This document shows, piece by piece, positions 9,790 to 17,742 of a stretch of DNA of 64,000 nucleotides. The notes beneath the pieces are model-generated. The model was not told the DNA's origin. It ran no database searches and saw only the letters and a list, made by a program, of their open reading frames with translations. This stretch comes from a bacterium (lineage in GTDB: Bacteria > Krumholzibacteriota > Krumholzibacteriia > JACNKJ01), in NCBI GenBank assembly GCA_024231955.1, contig JAAEPZ010000591.1, forward strand, positions 286,453-350,452. The letters run 5' to 3'. The first letter of the stretch is position 1. Each line of letters starts with the position of its first letter. The position numbers and the translations under genes are program-made.

Positions 9790-9801
9790 GGGAAATTTCC
9801 C
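9790..9801. promoter_or_regulatory. Perfect 12-bp palindrome between divergent genes
   Basis: GGGAAATTTCCC lies in the 121-base divergent gap between the PDZ gene (start 9768) and dapF (start 9890), only 21 bases upstream of the PDZ gene. The position would suit a repressor operator acting on the PDZ gene. No matching copy was noticed elsewhere in the window. Confidence 0.3.
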
Positions 9802-9843
9802 ACTCTAAGACGTGGAATCTTTATAGGTTCCCGGAAAGCCGCG

Positions 9844-9872
9844 TTGACCGGATTGAGGTGCTGAACTATTGT
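9844..9872 (+). promoter_or_regulatory. Putative promoter of the dapF operon
   Basis: TTGACC, 17-base spacer, TATTGT, ending 17 bases before the dapF ATG. It would give a leader of roughly 10 bases, just enough to include the GGAGGT ribosome site. The -35 matches 5 of 6 consensus bases and the -10 matches 4 of 6. Confidence 0.45.
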
Positions 9873-9889
9873 CTGCTGATGGAGGTCAC

Positions 9890-10723
9890 ATGGAATTAAT
9901 CAGGATGAGCGCCGCCGGCAATGCCTTCTATTTCCACCTGGCGGAGATAATGGCTGAAAACGCACCCGCCCTGGCGCAGGCGATCTGCGCCGGCTGGTCA
10001 GACACCGATCAGCGGGCTGCTGCGTCCGATGGCTTGATCTTCGCTCTGAGCGATCCCCCCACGCAACGGATGTTCAACCCCGACGGCAGCGAGGGGATGT
10101 GCGCCAACGGTCTGCGCTGTCTGGCCCATCTGCTTGAGCGGCGGGGACACTTTGCTTCCGGCGATTGCATCGAGACGAGCGATGGCCCCAAGCGGTTGCG
10201 GGTAGCGGCGGACGATGTTGAGGTGGAGATGGGGGAGGCCCGACCTCTGCCGGAGATGCCCGATTCCCTGGTCGAGCCGCTGCGGATTCGGATTGCCGGT
10301 GAGACCCTGAGTGGATATGGTGTCTTCGTGGGCAACCCGCATTACGTCATCTTCGCCGATGAATTGCTTCAGGCCCGAGTGGCCGAGTTGGGGCCGCTCC
10401 TCGCCGCTCATCCTCTGTTTCCTGCCGGCGTCAACGTGGAGTTCGCAGTGAAGAGAGCGGACCAAATCGGTGTGCGGGTTTGGGAGAGGGGAGTCGGTGA
10501 AACGCTCTCCTGCGGCACGGGTGCGGTGGCTGTAGCTGCTGCCGCGGGGATCGCACCGGGAGAGACGCGCAAACTTCTCTATCCCGGGGGTGAGCTGAAT
10601 GTGCGAATGTCAAATAACGGAAGCCTGCATCTGGCGGGCGCAATCAGATGCGAGGGGTGCTTCGAGTACACCCCGGACAACGGTCATCGGGATGCCGAGA
10701 ACAGGGCGGGAGGCCCAATGTGA
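9890..10723 (+). CDS. dapF: Diaminopimelate epimerase
   Basis: 277 residues, the usual DapF length. The ATG at 9890 follows GGAGGT by 3 bases; an upstream TTG at 9869 would include the ribosome site in the protein and was rejected. DapF converts LL- to meso-diaminopimelate for lysine and peptidoglycan synthesis. Both halves of the two-cysteine active site are present: Cys71 in NPDGSEGMCANGLRC and Cys208 in ERGVGETLSCGTGAVA, with the GNPHYVIF motif between them. The N-terminal motif usually read as GNDF is GNAFYFH here, a slight departure. The stop overlaps the ABC ATPase start, making dapF the first gene of a five-gene run. Confidence 0.9.
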   Translation: MELIRMSAAGNAFYFHLAEIMAENAPALAQAICAGWSDTDQRAAASDGLIFALSDPPTQRMFNPDGSEGMCANGLRCLAHLLERRGHFASGDCIETSDGPKRLRVAADDVEVEMGEARPLPEMPDSLVEPLRIRIAGETLSGYGVFVGNPHYVIFADELLQARVAELGPLLAAHPLFPAGVNVEFAVKRADQIGVRVWERGVGETLSCGTGAVAVAAAAGIAPGETRKLLYPGGELNVRMSNNGSLHLAGAIRCEGCFEYTPDNGHRDAENRAGGPM

Positions 10724-11634
10724 TTGAACTGAACCGGATCTGTAAGGCCTTCGACGGAACGTTGGCTGTGGACGATGTCAGCTACAAGTTCAAGCCGGGG
10801 GGGATCACGGGTTTCCTCGGCCCCAACGGGGCGGGGAAATCCACGACCATCCGCATGATAATGAATATCCTGATCCCCGATTCGGGAACGATCCAGGTCG
10901 ACGGTCAACCGCTGTCGGAGAGTTTCCGCAACAACCTGGGTTATCTTCCCGAGGAGCGGGGACTCTACAAGAAGATGAAGGTGATCGATCATCTCATCTT
11001 TTTCGGCAGCCTTAAAGGGATGTCCCGCTCCGATGCGCGCCGCAAGGGGATGCGTTGGCTGGAGCGACTTGACCTGGGCAAGCGCGCAACCAGCAAGGTG
11101 GAGGACCTCTCCAAAGGGATGCAGCAGAAGATCCAGTTCCTGGGTACGCTGATGCATGACCCGGAGCTGATTCTGCTTGATGAACCGTTCAGCGGGCTGG
11201 ATCCGATCAATACCGAGGTGCTGCAGAAGATCATGCTCGATCTGAAAGGTTCACGCCGCACGGTCATCTTTTCGACTCACATGATGGATCAGGCCGAGCA
11301 GCTGTGCGACAACATCATCCTGATCGACAAGGGGCGGATCGTGCTGAACGGTGAACTGGCGACTGTCCGCAGCTCCTTCGGCCGGAAGCAGTTGCGGGTG
11401 AAATTCACGGGCGATACCGCCGTCGTGAAAAATGACAGGCGGGTGGCCCATTTCGAGAAAAAGGCGGAGGGTGAAGTGGAGCTGCAGCTGCATGACGAGA
11501 AGGATGTGCCGGAGGTGGCGCGCGACTGGAGCGAACGGCTGGCGCTGCACCACTTCGAAGTGATTACGCCGAGTCTGCACAACATCTTCATTAAGACCGT
11601 TGGCGGGCAGGGACCGGAAGGGGGGACGGCATGA
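10720..11634 (+). CDS. ABC transporter ATP-binding protein (NatA-type exporter)
   Basis: 304 residues with a GTG start that overlaps the dapF stop; GGGAGG sits 7 bases upstream. The first ~215 residues are the nucleotide-binding domain: Walker A GPNGAGKST, Q-loop region YLPEERGLYKKMKV, signature LSKGMQQKIQ, Walker B LILLDEPFSGLDP and the H-loop STHMM. The remaining ~90 residues match the C-terminal domain found in NatA-like ATPases (DUF4162 type). It pairs with the permease encoded immediately downstream, with a 4-base overlap. Substrate unknown; sodium extrusion or drug and peptide export are all possible for this class. Confidence 0.9.
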   Translation: MIELNRICKAFDGTLAVDDVSYKFKPGGITGFLGPNGAGKSTTIRMIMNILIPDSGTIQVDGQPLSESFRNNLGYLPEERGLYKKMKVIDHLIFFGSLKGMSRSDARRKGMRWLERLDLGKRATSKVEDLSKGMQQKIQFLGTLMHDPELILLDEPFSGLDPINTEVLQKIMLDLKGSRRTVIFSTHMMDQAEQLCDNIILIDKGRIVLNGELATVRSSFGRKQLRVKFTGDTAVVKNDRRVAHFEKKAEGEVELQLHDEKDVPEVARDWSERLALHHFEVITPSLHNIFIKTVGGQGPEGGTA

Positions 11635-12917
11635 ATAAGATCATGGCGATCGCCATGCGTGAATACCTGGAGAGGGTGCGCAAAAAGTCCTTCATCATCG
11701 GCATTATCCTCGTCCCCCTTTTCATGTACGCGGTGTTCTTCCTGCCGCTCTGGCTGACCGGAGTTGAGGATGAGACCCGCAGTCTGGTGTTGGTGGTGGA
11801 TGAAAGCGGTCAGTTCAAGAGCGAGTTCGAAGCGTCTATTCAGGATACGATCAACACCGGCGAACCCCGCTTCATCTTCCTGGACCGGGATACGACGGGG
11901 GAGTCGATTGATATCGGGCGATTGACCGAGACCGAGTATCTGGACCTGCTCCTGGAGGATGAGCTCCTGGACTGGTACATCTTGATTCCTGCGGATGTCG
12001 TCGCCAATCCCGACGTCGAGTTCCACGGTCGGGTTGTGAGCAACATGATGATGCTTGAATCCATGGAGCGCAAGCTGACCGAGCTCGTGCGCCGTGAGCG
12101 CATGTCCCAGAAGAATCTCGATCCCGAACTGCTGGCCTTCGTCTCGCCCTCCGTCGACCTGCGCACCATCCAGCACAAGGATGGAGAGGTGCGCGAAGCC
12201 GGGTTCGAGACGCTGTACATGGGCACCATGGTGCTGGTGATGATCCTTTACATGACGATCCTGGTGTTCGGTTCGATGATCAACCGGAGCATCCTCGAGG
12301 ACAAGAATCAGCACATCACCGAGGTGGTCCTTTCGAGCATGAAGCCGACCCAGTTCTTCACCGGGAAGATCCTGGGCATCGGCGGAGTCGGTTTGACGCA
12401 GTACATGGCCTGGCTGCTTCTGGCCGGCGGTGCCGTGGCGTTCGGCGCCATCTCCAACGACCATCTGAGCGACATGGGCAGCATGCCTGCGTTGCAGCCG
12501 CTGACCCTTGTCTGTTTCGTCCTCTTCTACGTTCTCGGCTTCCTTTTCTACGGCGGCCTCTTCGCCGCTGCGGGTTCGATGAGTACGACGGATCAGGAGG
12601 CGCAACAGCTCATGCAGCCGATCATCATGATGCTGATCGTGCCTCTGGTCATCATGATCTACATCTTCCAGAATCCCGACTCTATGATCTCGGTGGTTCT
12701 GAGCATGTTGCCGATGTTCTCGCCGCTGACGATGTTCATGCGGATCAACATCACCTCCGTACCGGTCTGGCAGTTGCTGCTGTCGATCGGCATCCTCACG
12801 GCCTCCGTGGCGGTCACCTTCGTCATCGCCGGTCGGATCTTCCGCATCGGCATCCTGATGACGGGCAAGCGGGCCAGCATCGTTGAGGCCTGGCGCTGGG
12901 TGAGGGCGTCTAAATGA
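11631..12917 (+). CDS. ABC-2 type permease (NatB-like)
   Basis: 428 residues. One N-terminal membrane helix (residues ~20-42) is followed by an extracytoplasmic domain of about 145 residues (~43-190). Then come five or six helices, including MVLVMILYMTILVFGSMINR, the cytoplasmic linker DKNQHITEVVLSSMKPTQFF, and further helices through residue ~415. This is the layout of NatB/YhaP-type ABC-2 permeases, and the linker after the second helix is their ATPase-coupling motif. ATG overlaps the ATPase stop and its own stop overlaps the next gene, so the pair is translationally coupled. Confidence 0.88.
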   Translation: MNKIMAIAMREYLERVRKKSFIIGIILVPLFMYAVFFLPLWLTGVEDETRSLVLVVDESGQFKSEFEASIQDTINTGEPRFIFLDRDTTGESIDIGRLTETEYLDLLLEDELLDWYILIPADVVANPDVEFHGRVVSNMMMLESMERKLTELVRRERMSQKNLDPELLAFVSPSVDLRTIQHKDGEVREAGFETLYMGTMVLVMILYMTILVFGSMINRSILEDKNQHITEVVLSSMKPTQFFTGKILGIGGVGLTQYMAWLLLAGGAVAFGAISNDHLSDMGSMPALQPLTLVCFVLFYVLGFLFYGGLFAAAGSMSTTDQEAQQLMQPIIMMLIVPLVIMIYIFQNPDSMISVVLSMLPMFSPLTMFMRINITSVPVWQLLLSIGILTASVAVTFVIAGRIFRIGILMTGKRASIVEAWRWVRASK

Positions 12918-13735
12918 GCGGCTTCAGGATCGCTTTGATGCAGACCCGCCCGGTGCTGGGTGAGCTTGAGGTCAACCTGTCGCTCATGCGGGAGCTGGCT
13001 GCGCCGCATGCGGCCGATCTCTTCGTGTATCCGGAGTTGGCGACAACCGGATACGCGCTGACCGATTTCGCCAACGCCAGGGCGCAGGCCGAGGAGCCCG
13101 CGGGCGGTTCGGGGCTGGAATTCCTGCAGGAGCTGGCCGAGGAGAAGAGCGCCGCCGTGATTGCGGGTTTGCCCCTCCACGAGAGGGGCGCTCTCTTCAA
13201 CGCGTCGGCGCTGTTGCGTCCGGGTATGGCGCCGGTGTTCTATCGCAAGCTGCATCTGTTTTACCGTGAGAAGGATCTGTTCACTCCGGGTGATCGTCCG
13301 CCCGAAGTCTGGGAGTGGCGTGGGCTGAAGCTGGGCATGATGATCTGTTACGACTGGGTCTATCCGGAGACGGCCCGCATAATGGCCCACGATGGAGCGG
13401 ATCTCATCGTCCATCCGGCCAACCTGGTTCTCAGTCACTGCCAGCGGGCCATGGTCACCCGCTCACTGGAGAACGGCGTATTTACCGCGACCGTCAATCG
13501 CATCGGCGAGGAGCGCTATCCGGGCGAGGACCCGCTGGTCTTCACCGGCGGCAGTCAGGTGACGACACCGCGCGGCGAATTGACGGTGTCGTTGCCGGTC
13601 GCCGAGACGGCGGTGCGGGTGGTGGAGATTGATCCGGCCCAGGCCAGGGGGAAAAGCCTGACGACCCGCAACCACCTGTTCGCCGATCGTCGTGCGGATA
13701 TTTACGGTGACCCGCTGCCCGATCGTGATGGCTGA
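12914..13735 (+). CDS. Nitrilase-superfamily carbon-nitrogen hydrolase
   Basis: 273 residues, the normal size for a single-domain amidase of this family. The Glu-Lys-Cys triad is complete: Glu41 in FVYPELATTGY, Lys112 in YRKLHLFYRE and Cys145 in MMICYDWVYPE. Members hydrolyse amides, carbamoyl amines or nitriles in the cytoplasm (for example omega-amidase, N-carbamoylputrescine amidase). The window does not show which; the surrounding genes (dapF, exporter, Nudix) give no clear pathway. ATG overlaps the permease stop and the stop overlaps the Nudix start. Confidence 0.9.
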   Translation: MSGFRIALMQTRPVLGELEVNLSLMRELAAPHAADLFVYPELATTGYALTDFANARAQAEEPAGGSGLEFLQELAEEKSAAVIAGLPLHERGALFNASALLRPGMAPVFYRKLHLFYREKDLFTPGDRPPEVWEWRGLKLGMMICYDWVYPETARIMAHDGADLIVHPANLVLSHCQRAMVTRSLENGVFTATVNRIGEERYPGEDPLVFTGGSQVTTPRGELTVSLPVAETAVRVVEIDPAQARGKSLTTRNHLFADRRADIYGDPLPDRDG

Positions 13736-14319
13736 TGATGCCCGACCTGAGCGTTGCCCGCGTGATAGAGTTGCTGGAACCCGGACTGCGTCCCGTTGCG
13801 GAGTGTGAACCGGCAACGACTCTGCGCCCCTCGGCCGTTCTGGTGCCGCTGCTGGAGCAAGCTGGCGAAGCCGAGTTGCTGTTCATGCGCCGCTCGTCGA
13901 CCATGCTCGATCACGCCGGACAGGTTTCGTTTCCCGGCGGCGTACGGGACAGCGAGGATCGTGACCTGGCGGCAACCGCTCTCAGGGAATCGCGGGAGGA
14001 GGTCGGTGCCGACCCCTCGCGCATCCGCTTGCTGGGGGGGCTGGAAGCCGTCTGCACGCTGCGCAAGTACCACATTCAACCCTTTCTGAGTGTCTGGCCG
14101 GAGGCGGATTACGAACCGGTCTCCTGCGGGGAGGTCGCGAGCGTGTTTCGCGTGCCGCTCCGCTGGCTGATGGATCCGTCAACATCCGGTGAAGCGGAAG
14201 TCGAACACGAGGGGCGGGTCTTGCGTGCGGAAGCCTGGGTGTGGAGGGGTGAAATTATCTGGGGAGCCACGCGCCGGATCACTCTGGATCTATTGCGCCG
14301 CCTCAGGTTTACGATCTGA
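13735..14319 (+). CDS. Nudix hydrolase, coenzyme A pyrophosphatase type
   Basis: 194 residues. The sequence LDHAGQVSFPGGVRDSED matches the extra motif that marks CoA diphosphatases (NudL/NUDT7 type), and the Nudix box follows as GGVRDSEDRDLAATALRESR then EEVGA, with the metal-binding Glu residues in place. These enzymes cut CoA or its derivatives to phosphopantetheine and 3',5'-ADP. Two tandem ATG codons (13735, 13738) lie at the overlap with the amidase stop; the first is used here. It ends the dapF run, 95 bases before acyl-CoA dehydrogenase. Confidence 0.88.
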   Translation: MMPDLSVARVIELLEPGLRPVAECEPATTLRPSAVLVPLLEQAGEAELLFMRRSSTMLDHAGQVSFPGGVRDSEDRDLAATALRESREEVGADPSRIRLLGGLEAVCTLRKYHIQPFLSVWPEADYEPVSCGEVASVFRVPLRWLMDPSTSGEAEVEHEGRVLRAEAWVWRGEIIWGATRRITLDLLRRLRFTI

Positions 14320-14335
14320 GTCTGCGGCTTTAGGC

Positions 14336-14364
14336 TTGAGTCTTGAGCCGATCTGCTCTAGTAT
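14336..14364 (+). promoter_or_regulatory. Putative promoter of the acyl-CoA dehydrogenase/ETF operon
   Basis: TTGAGT, 17 bases, TAGTAT, ending about 50 bases upstream of the ATG at 14415. Each hexamer matches the sigma-70 consensus at 4 of 6 positions. It falls in the only gap between the Nudix gene and the dehydrogenase. Confidence 0.35.
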
Positions 14365-14414
14365 CTGGATTCCCGTGTCCCTTTCGCATTTTCCATTTCA
14401 AGCTGGATGGCCCA

Positions 14415-15551
14415 ATGGACTTTGAGCTGAATGAACAGCAACGCATTATTCGCAAGATGGTTCGTGATTTCGCCACAAATGAAATCACACCACTGGCCGA
14501 TGATTTGGATCGCAACAAGGAATTCCCCGCCGACATACTCAAGAAAGCTGCGGCCCTTTCGTTGCTGGGTGTTCGGGTTCCGCCAGAATATGGTGGAGCC
14601 GGACTCGACATGCTCTCGTACATCATCGTGTTGGAGGAGATCGCCTACGCATGTGCGTCCACCGCGGTAATCCTATCGGTGCACAACACGCTCGGGAACG
14701 GCACGATCATGAAGTACGGCACGGACGCGCAGAAAGAGGCCTGGTTGCCCAGGACTGCGACCGGTGAGAAGCTGGGCGCCTATCTGCTCACCGAACCGGG
14801 AGCGGGCAGCGATGCCGCTTCACTCGCCACCAAGGCGGAGAAGGTCGCCGACGGTTGGCGGGTTAACGGTTCGAAGGCCTTCATCACGAATGGCGCTCAC
14901 TGCGGCTGCGGCATCCTGTACGCGGTTACCGATTCCGCCGCCGGCACCAAGGGGATCAGCGCTTTCGTCCTGGATATGCAGTCGGAGGGTGTCTCCTCCG
15001 GTCCCGAAGAGAAGAAGATGGGTCTCAACGCCTCCTCCACAACCATGATCAGCCTTGAGGATGTCATCATCCCTGAGGAGAACCTGCTGGGTGAGGAGGG
15101 GCGCGGATTCAACATCGCCATGGAGATGCTCAACGCCGGACGTATCGGCATCGCAGCCCAGAGTCTGGGGATCGCCCGCGCCGCGCTCGACGAGGCGATT
15201 CGTTACTCCGCGGAGCGGGAGCAGTTCGGGAAACCGATCAACCGCTTCCAGTCGATTCAGTGGCATCTCACCGACATGGCTACCGATGTCGAAGCATCCC
15301 GTCTGCTCACCTACCGCGCGGCCGTTGATTACGAGGCGGGCAAGACGATCATCAAAGAGGCCGCCATGGCCAAACTGTTTGCCAGCAGAACGGCCGTCAA
15401 CTGTGCCGAGAAGGCCGTGCAGGTGCACGGCGGCTACGGCTACATCAAGGAGTACAAAGTCGAGCGGCTCTTCCGCGACGCTCGCGTTACGGAGATCTAC
15501 GAAGGTACGAGTGAAGTCCAACGGATGGTTATCGCGAGGCAACTCGGTTGA
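14415..15551 (+). CDS. Short/branched-chain acyl-CoA dehydrogenase
   Basis: 378 residues, matching the ~380 typical of butyryl/short-chain acyl-CoA dehydrogenases. The ATG at 14415 gives MDFELNEQQRIIRKMVRDFA, the standard family N-terminus; an in-frame TTG at 14343 adds 24 residues unlike the family. FAD and substrate motifs are present (YLLTEPGAGSDA, KAFITNGAH), and the catalytic base is Glu363 in TEIYEGTSEVQRMVIARQ, the position used by short-chain enzymes. It oxidises acyl-CoA to enoyl-CoA and passes electrons to the ETF encoded next door. The ribosome site is weak. Confidence 0.92.
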   Translation: MDFELNEQQRIIRKMVRDFATNEITPLADDLDRNKEFPADILKKAAALSLLGVRVPPEYGGAGLDMLSYIIVLEEIAYACASTAVILSVHNTLGNGTIMKYGTDAQKEAWLPRTATGEKLGAYLLTEPGAGSDAASLATKAEKVADGWRVNGSKAFITNGAHCGCGILYAVTDSAAGTKGISAFVLDMQSEGVSSGPEEKKMGLNASSTTMISLEDVIIPEENLLGEEGRGFNIAMEMLNAGRIGIAAQSLGIARAALDEAIRYSAEREQFGKPINRFQSIQWHLTDMATDVEASRLLTYRAAVDYEAGKTIIKEAAMAKLFASRTAVNCAEKAVQVHGGYGYIKEYKVERLFRDARVTEIYEGTSEVQRMVIARQLG

Positions 15552-15581
15552 GCCGTCCGAATTGAATCGAGAAGGAGTAGC

Positions 15582-16349
15582 ATGAAGATCGCAGTCTTGG
15601 TGAAACAGGTGGCCGACACGGCCGCCAGGATCGAGCTTCTGCCCGATGACTCGGGAGTGAAACTCGATGGTGTGCAGATGGTGCTCAATCCCTACGATGA
15701 ATTTGCCGTAGAGGAGGCCATCAAGATCAAGGAGCAGAAGGGTGGTGAGGTTGTCGTCTTCAATATCGGCCCGGTCTCTGCCGACGAAGCCGTGAAGACC
15801 GCCCTGGCCATGGGTTGCGAGAGGGCGGTCGTGCTCCGGGACGACGCCGCTGCGGGGCTGGATGCCTGCGGGATAGCCGAAGCCCTGTCGCAGATGATCA
15901 AGCGCGAAGAGTTCGATCTGGTGCTTTGCGGCAAGCAGGCTGTGGACAGCGATACTCATCAGGTGGGACCGGCCCTGGCCGAAAAGCTGGGTTTCCCTGC
16001 CGCCACCTTCATCACTTCATGTGCTGCCGGCGATGACAGTGTGGTCGTGGGGCGGGATGCAGAGGGGATCACCGAGACGCTTGAACTGAAGTACCCGGCG
16101 CTGCTGAGCTGCCAGAAGGGTCTCAACGAGCCGCGTTATCCCAGCCTGCCCGGCATCATGCAGGCCGCGCGCAAACCGAAGGACACGCTGACGCTGGCCG
16201 ATCTGGGTATGGAGCCGCGCAGCAAGGTTGTCGTCAAGGGGTACTCGACGCCGCCGCCGCGTGCGGAGGGTAAAGTGCTGACCGGGGAGATCCCGGATCA
16301 GGTCAAGGAACTCGTACAGTTGCTCAGGAACGAAGCACGCGCCGTCTAG
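15582..16349 (+). CDS. etfB: Electron transfer flavoprotein beta subunit
   Basis: 255 residues, started by ATG after AAGGAG. The N-terminus MKIAVLVKQVADT, the segment NPYDEFAVEEAIKIKE and the signature-like CGKQAVDSDTHQVGPALAE are diagnostic of EtfB, which binds AMP (or FAD in bifurcating forms). It forms a heterodimer with EtfA and accepts electrons from the acyl-CoA dehydrogenase encoded 30 bases upstream. Whether this ETF only relays electrons or also bifurcates them cannot be decided by eye. Confidence 0.95.
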   Translation: MKIAVLVKQVADTAARIELLPDDSGVKLDGVQMVLNPYDEFAVEEAIKIKEQKGGEVVVFNIGPVSADEAVKTALAMGCERAVVLRDDAAAGLDACGIAEALSQMIKREEFDLVLCGKQAVDSDTHQVGPALAEKLGFPAATFITSCAAGDDSVVVGRDAEGITETLELKYPALLSCQKGLNEPRYPSLPGIMQAARKPKDTLTLADLGMEPRSKVVVKGYSTPPPRAEGKVLTGEIPDQVKELVQLLRNEARAV

Positions 16350-16359
16350 GGAGGACCAC

Positions 16360-17340
16360 ATGTCGATGATTTGGGTTTATCTGGAAACAAGTGGGGGCTC
16401 CCTGACCAAAGGTTCCCTCGAAGCGTTGGGTGAAGCGCGCCGTCTGGCGGATGCCGCCGGTGGCAGCGTCTGCGGACTTCTGATCGGTGCCGATCTGGGC
16501 AATCCGGCGACGCAGGCCGGGCACTTCGGTGCGGACAAGGTCGTCACCGTCGAGGATGCCGCCTTTGCCGATTTCAATCTGGAAGTCCATACCCGCCTGG
16601 CCGTGAAGGCCCTGGGTGGGGGGGAGGCCATGCTGGTGCTCATGTCCGTGAGCACCCACACCCGTGAACTGGCCGCACGTCTGGCCGCCAATCTCGGTGT
16701 CGGACTGGCCGTGGACTGTATAGGTCTGGAGAGAGAGGGCGACGAGCTGGTCTTCAAACGGCCGCTCTACGGCGGCAAGGTGTATCAGGAGGTCACCCTG
16801 GCGGGAGCTCCCGGAATCGCGCTGCTGCGTCCCAATAATTTCGAAGCTGCGCCCGAGGATACGGGACGCGCTGCGGAGGTCACCCCGCTGGGAGAGACCG
16901 TTGACGCCGGCGATCTCAAGCTGGCGGTGAAGGAGGCCGTGGCGGCCGCCGTCGGCAAGGTGTCCCTGACGGAGGCGACAGTCATCGTTTCCGGCGGCAG
17001 AGGCATGAAGGGACCCGAGCACTTCAATCTCGTCGAGGATCTGGCCGCCACCCTGGGGGCGGCTGTAGGGGCCAGCAGGGCGGCTGTGGACGCCGGTTGG
17101 CGTGAGCACCCCGAACAGGTGGGGCAGACGGGCAAAACGGTCAGCCCGGTGCTGTACATCGCCTGCGGCATCTCCGGTGCGATCCAGCATCTGGCGGGCA
17201 TGAGCTCCAGCCGATTTATCGTGGCGATCAACAAGGATCCCGATGCGCCTATCTTCAAGTTGGCGGACTATGGCATCGTCGGCGATCTGTTCGAGGTACT
17301 GCCTCTGCTGAACGAGGAGTTCAAGCAGGCTCTGGCGTAG
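16360..17340 (+). CDS. etfA: Electron transfer flavoprotein alpha subunit
   Basis: 326 residues, ATG after GGGAGG at a 6-base gap, 10 bases after etfB. The C-terminal FAD-binding domain is clear: IVSGGRGMKGPEHFNLVEDL, ASRAAVDAGW, GQTGKTVSPVLYIACGISGA and FIVAINKDPDAPIFKLADYG. The N-terminal half (residues ~1-195) is the Rossmann-like domain that contacts EtfB. Acd-EtfB-EtfA is a common operon order for fatty-acid or amino-acid-derived acyl-CoA oxidation. The stop is followed at once by a strong RNA-type hairpin. Confidence 0.95.
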   Translation: MSMIWVYLETSGGSLTKGSLEALGEARRLADAAGGSVCGLLIGADLGNPATQAGHFGADKVVTVEDAAFADFNLEVHTRLAVKALGGGEAMLVLMSVSTHTRELAARLAANLGVGLAVDCIGLEREGDELVFKRPLYGGKVYQEVTLAGAPGIALLRPNNFEAAPEDTGRAAEVTPLGETVDAGDLKLAVKEAVAAAVGKVSLTEATVIVSGGRGMKGPEHFNLVEDLAATLGAAVGASRAAVDAGWREHPEQVGQTGKTVSPVLYIACGISGAIQHLAGMSSSRFIVAINKDPDAPIFKLADYGIVGDLFEVLPLLNEEFKQALA

Positions 17341-17347
17341 TTTGAAT

Positions 17348-17414
17348 CTGCTTTAAGTCGCCAGCCTAAACTGTTTTCTTTCGGGAGGATAAGTAGGTCG
17401 GCGACTTGAGGCGG
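17348..17414 (+). other. Long RNA-type stem-loop directly after etfA
   Basis: Bases 17348-17362 pair without interruption with 17400-17414: 15 bp including three G-U pairs, core AAGTCGCC/GGCGACTT. Inside is a smaller CCTA/TAGG stem and a loop exposing CGGGAGGATAAG, which looks like a ribosome site. Weak outer pairing reaches back to the etfA stop codon. The G-U pairs mean the element folds best as plus-strand RNA. There is no T run, so it is not a textbook terminator. Confidence 0.55.
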
Positions 17415-17441
17415 TTTAAAGAGGAGTGCATATGTGAAAAA

Positions 17442-17477
17442 GGGAGACTGCATGACTGGCGGGTCATACCGTCTCCC
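17442..17477. other. Second hairpin of the etfA-trpS gap
   Basis: GGGAGAC/GTCTCCC encloses ATGAC/GTCAT with a 3x3 internal loop and a 6-base TGGCGG loop, 12 Watson-Crick pairs in all. It stands alone 100 bases after etfA and 265 bases before trpS, without a T tract on the plus strand. Confidence 0.5.
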
Positions 17478-17490
17478 CGTGAGCAATCCC

Positions 17491-17565
17491 ATACCAGACC
17501 TGTGAAGAGATGAATGGTATAAGATGTTGATAAACCGACAGTTACGAGCTGGTCGCTTCATCTCT
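17491..17565 (+). other. Two mutually exclusive stems upstream of trpS
   Basis: ATACCA (17491-17496) can pair with TGGTAT (17515-17520); the loop of that stem holds AGAGATGAA (17506-17514), which alternatively pairs over 9 bp with TTCATCTCT (17557-17565). Both cannot form cleanly together, the kind of switch seen in attenuators. A further hairpin, CACTTTC/GAAAGTG at 17658-17681, lies just before trpS and is followed by TTAGTTTG. Confidence 0.35.
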
Positions 17566-17742
17566 GCCGATCAATAGATACTAGCATATGGTCGATGGGC
17601 GTGCAAGCTCACGGTATGTGCTTTCCTGAGTCAAATCTGACTATTTTCTAACGCATGCACTTTCAATGTTTTAGGAAAGTGTTAGTTTGTGGATGTCTGG
17701 CCGGGGGTGCGCCTCGGCTGTCTTTGCAGAGGTGTAAATGAG

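Noticed and set aside
17442..17742. T-box riboswitch upstream of trpS
   Set aside because: The conserved TGGNACCGCG antiterminator sequence and a clear specifier loop are missing, despite several hairpins.
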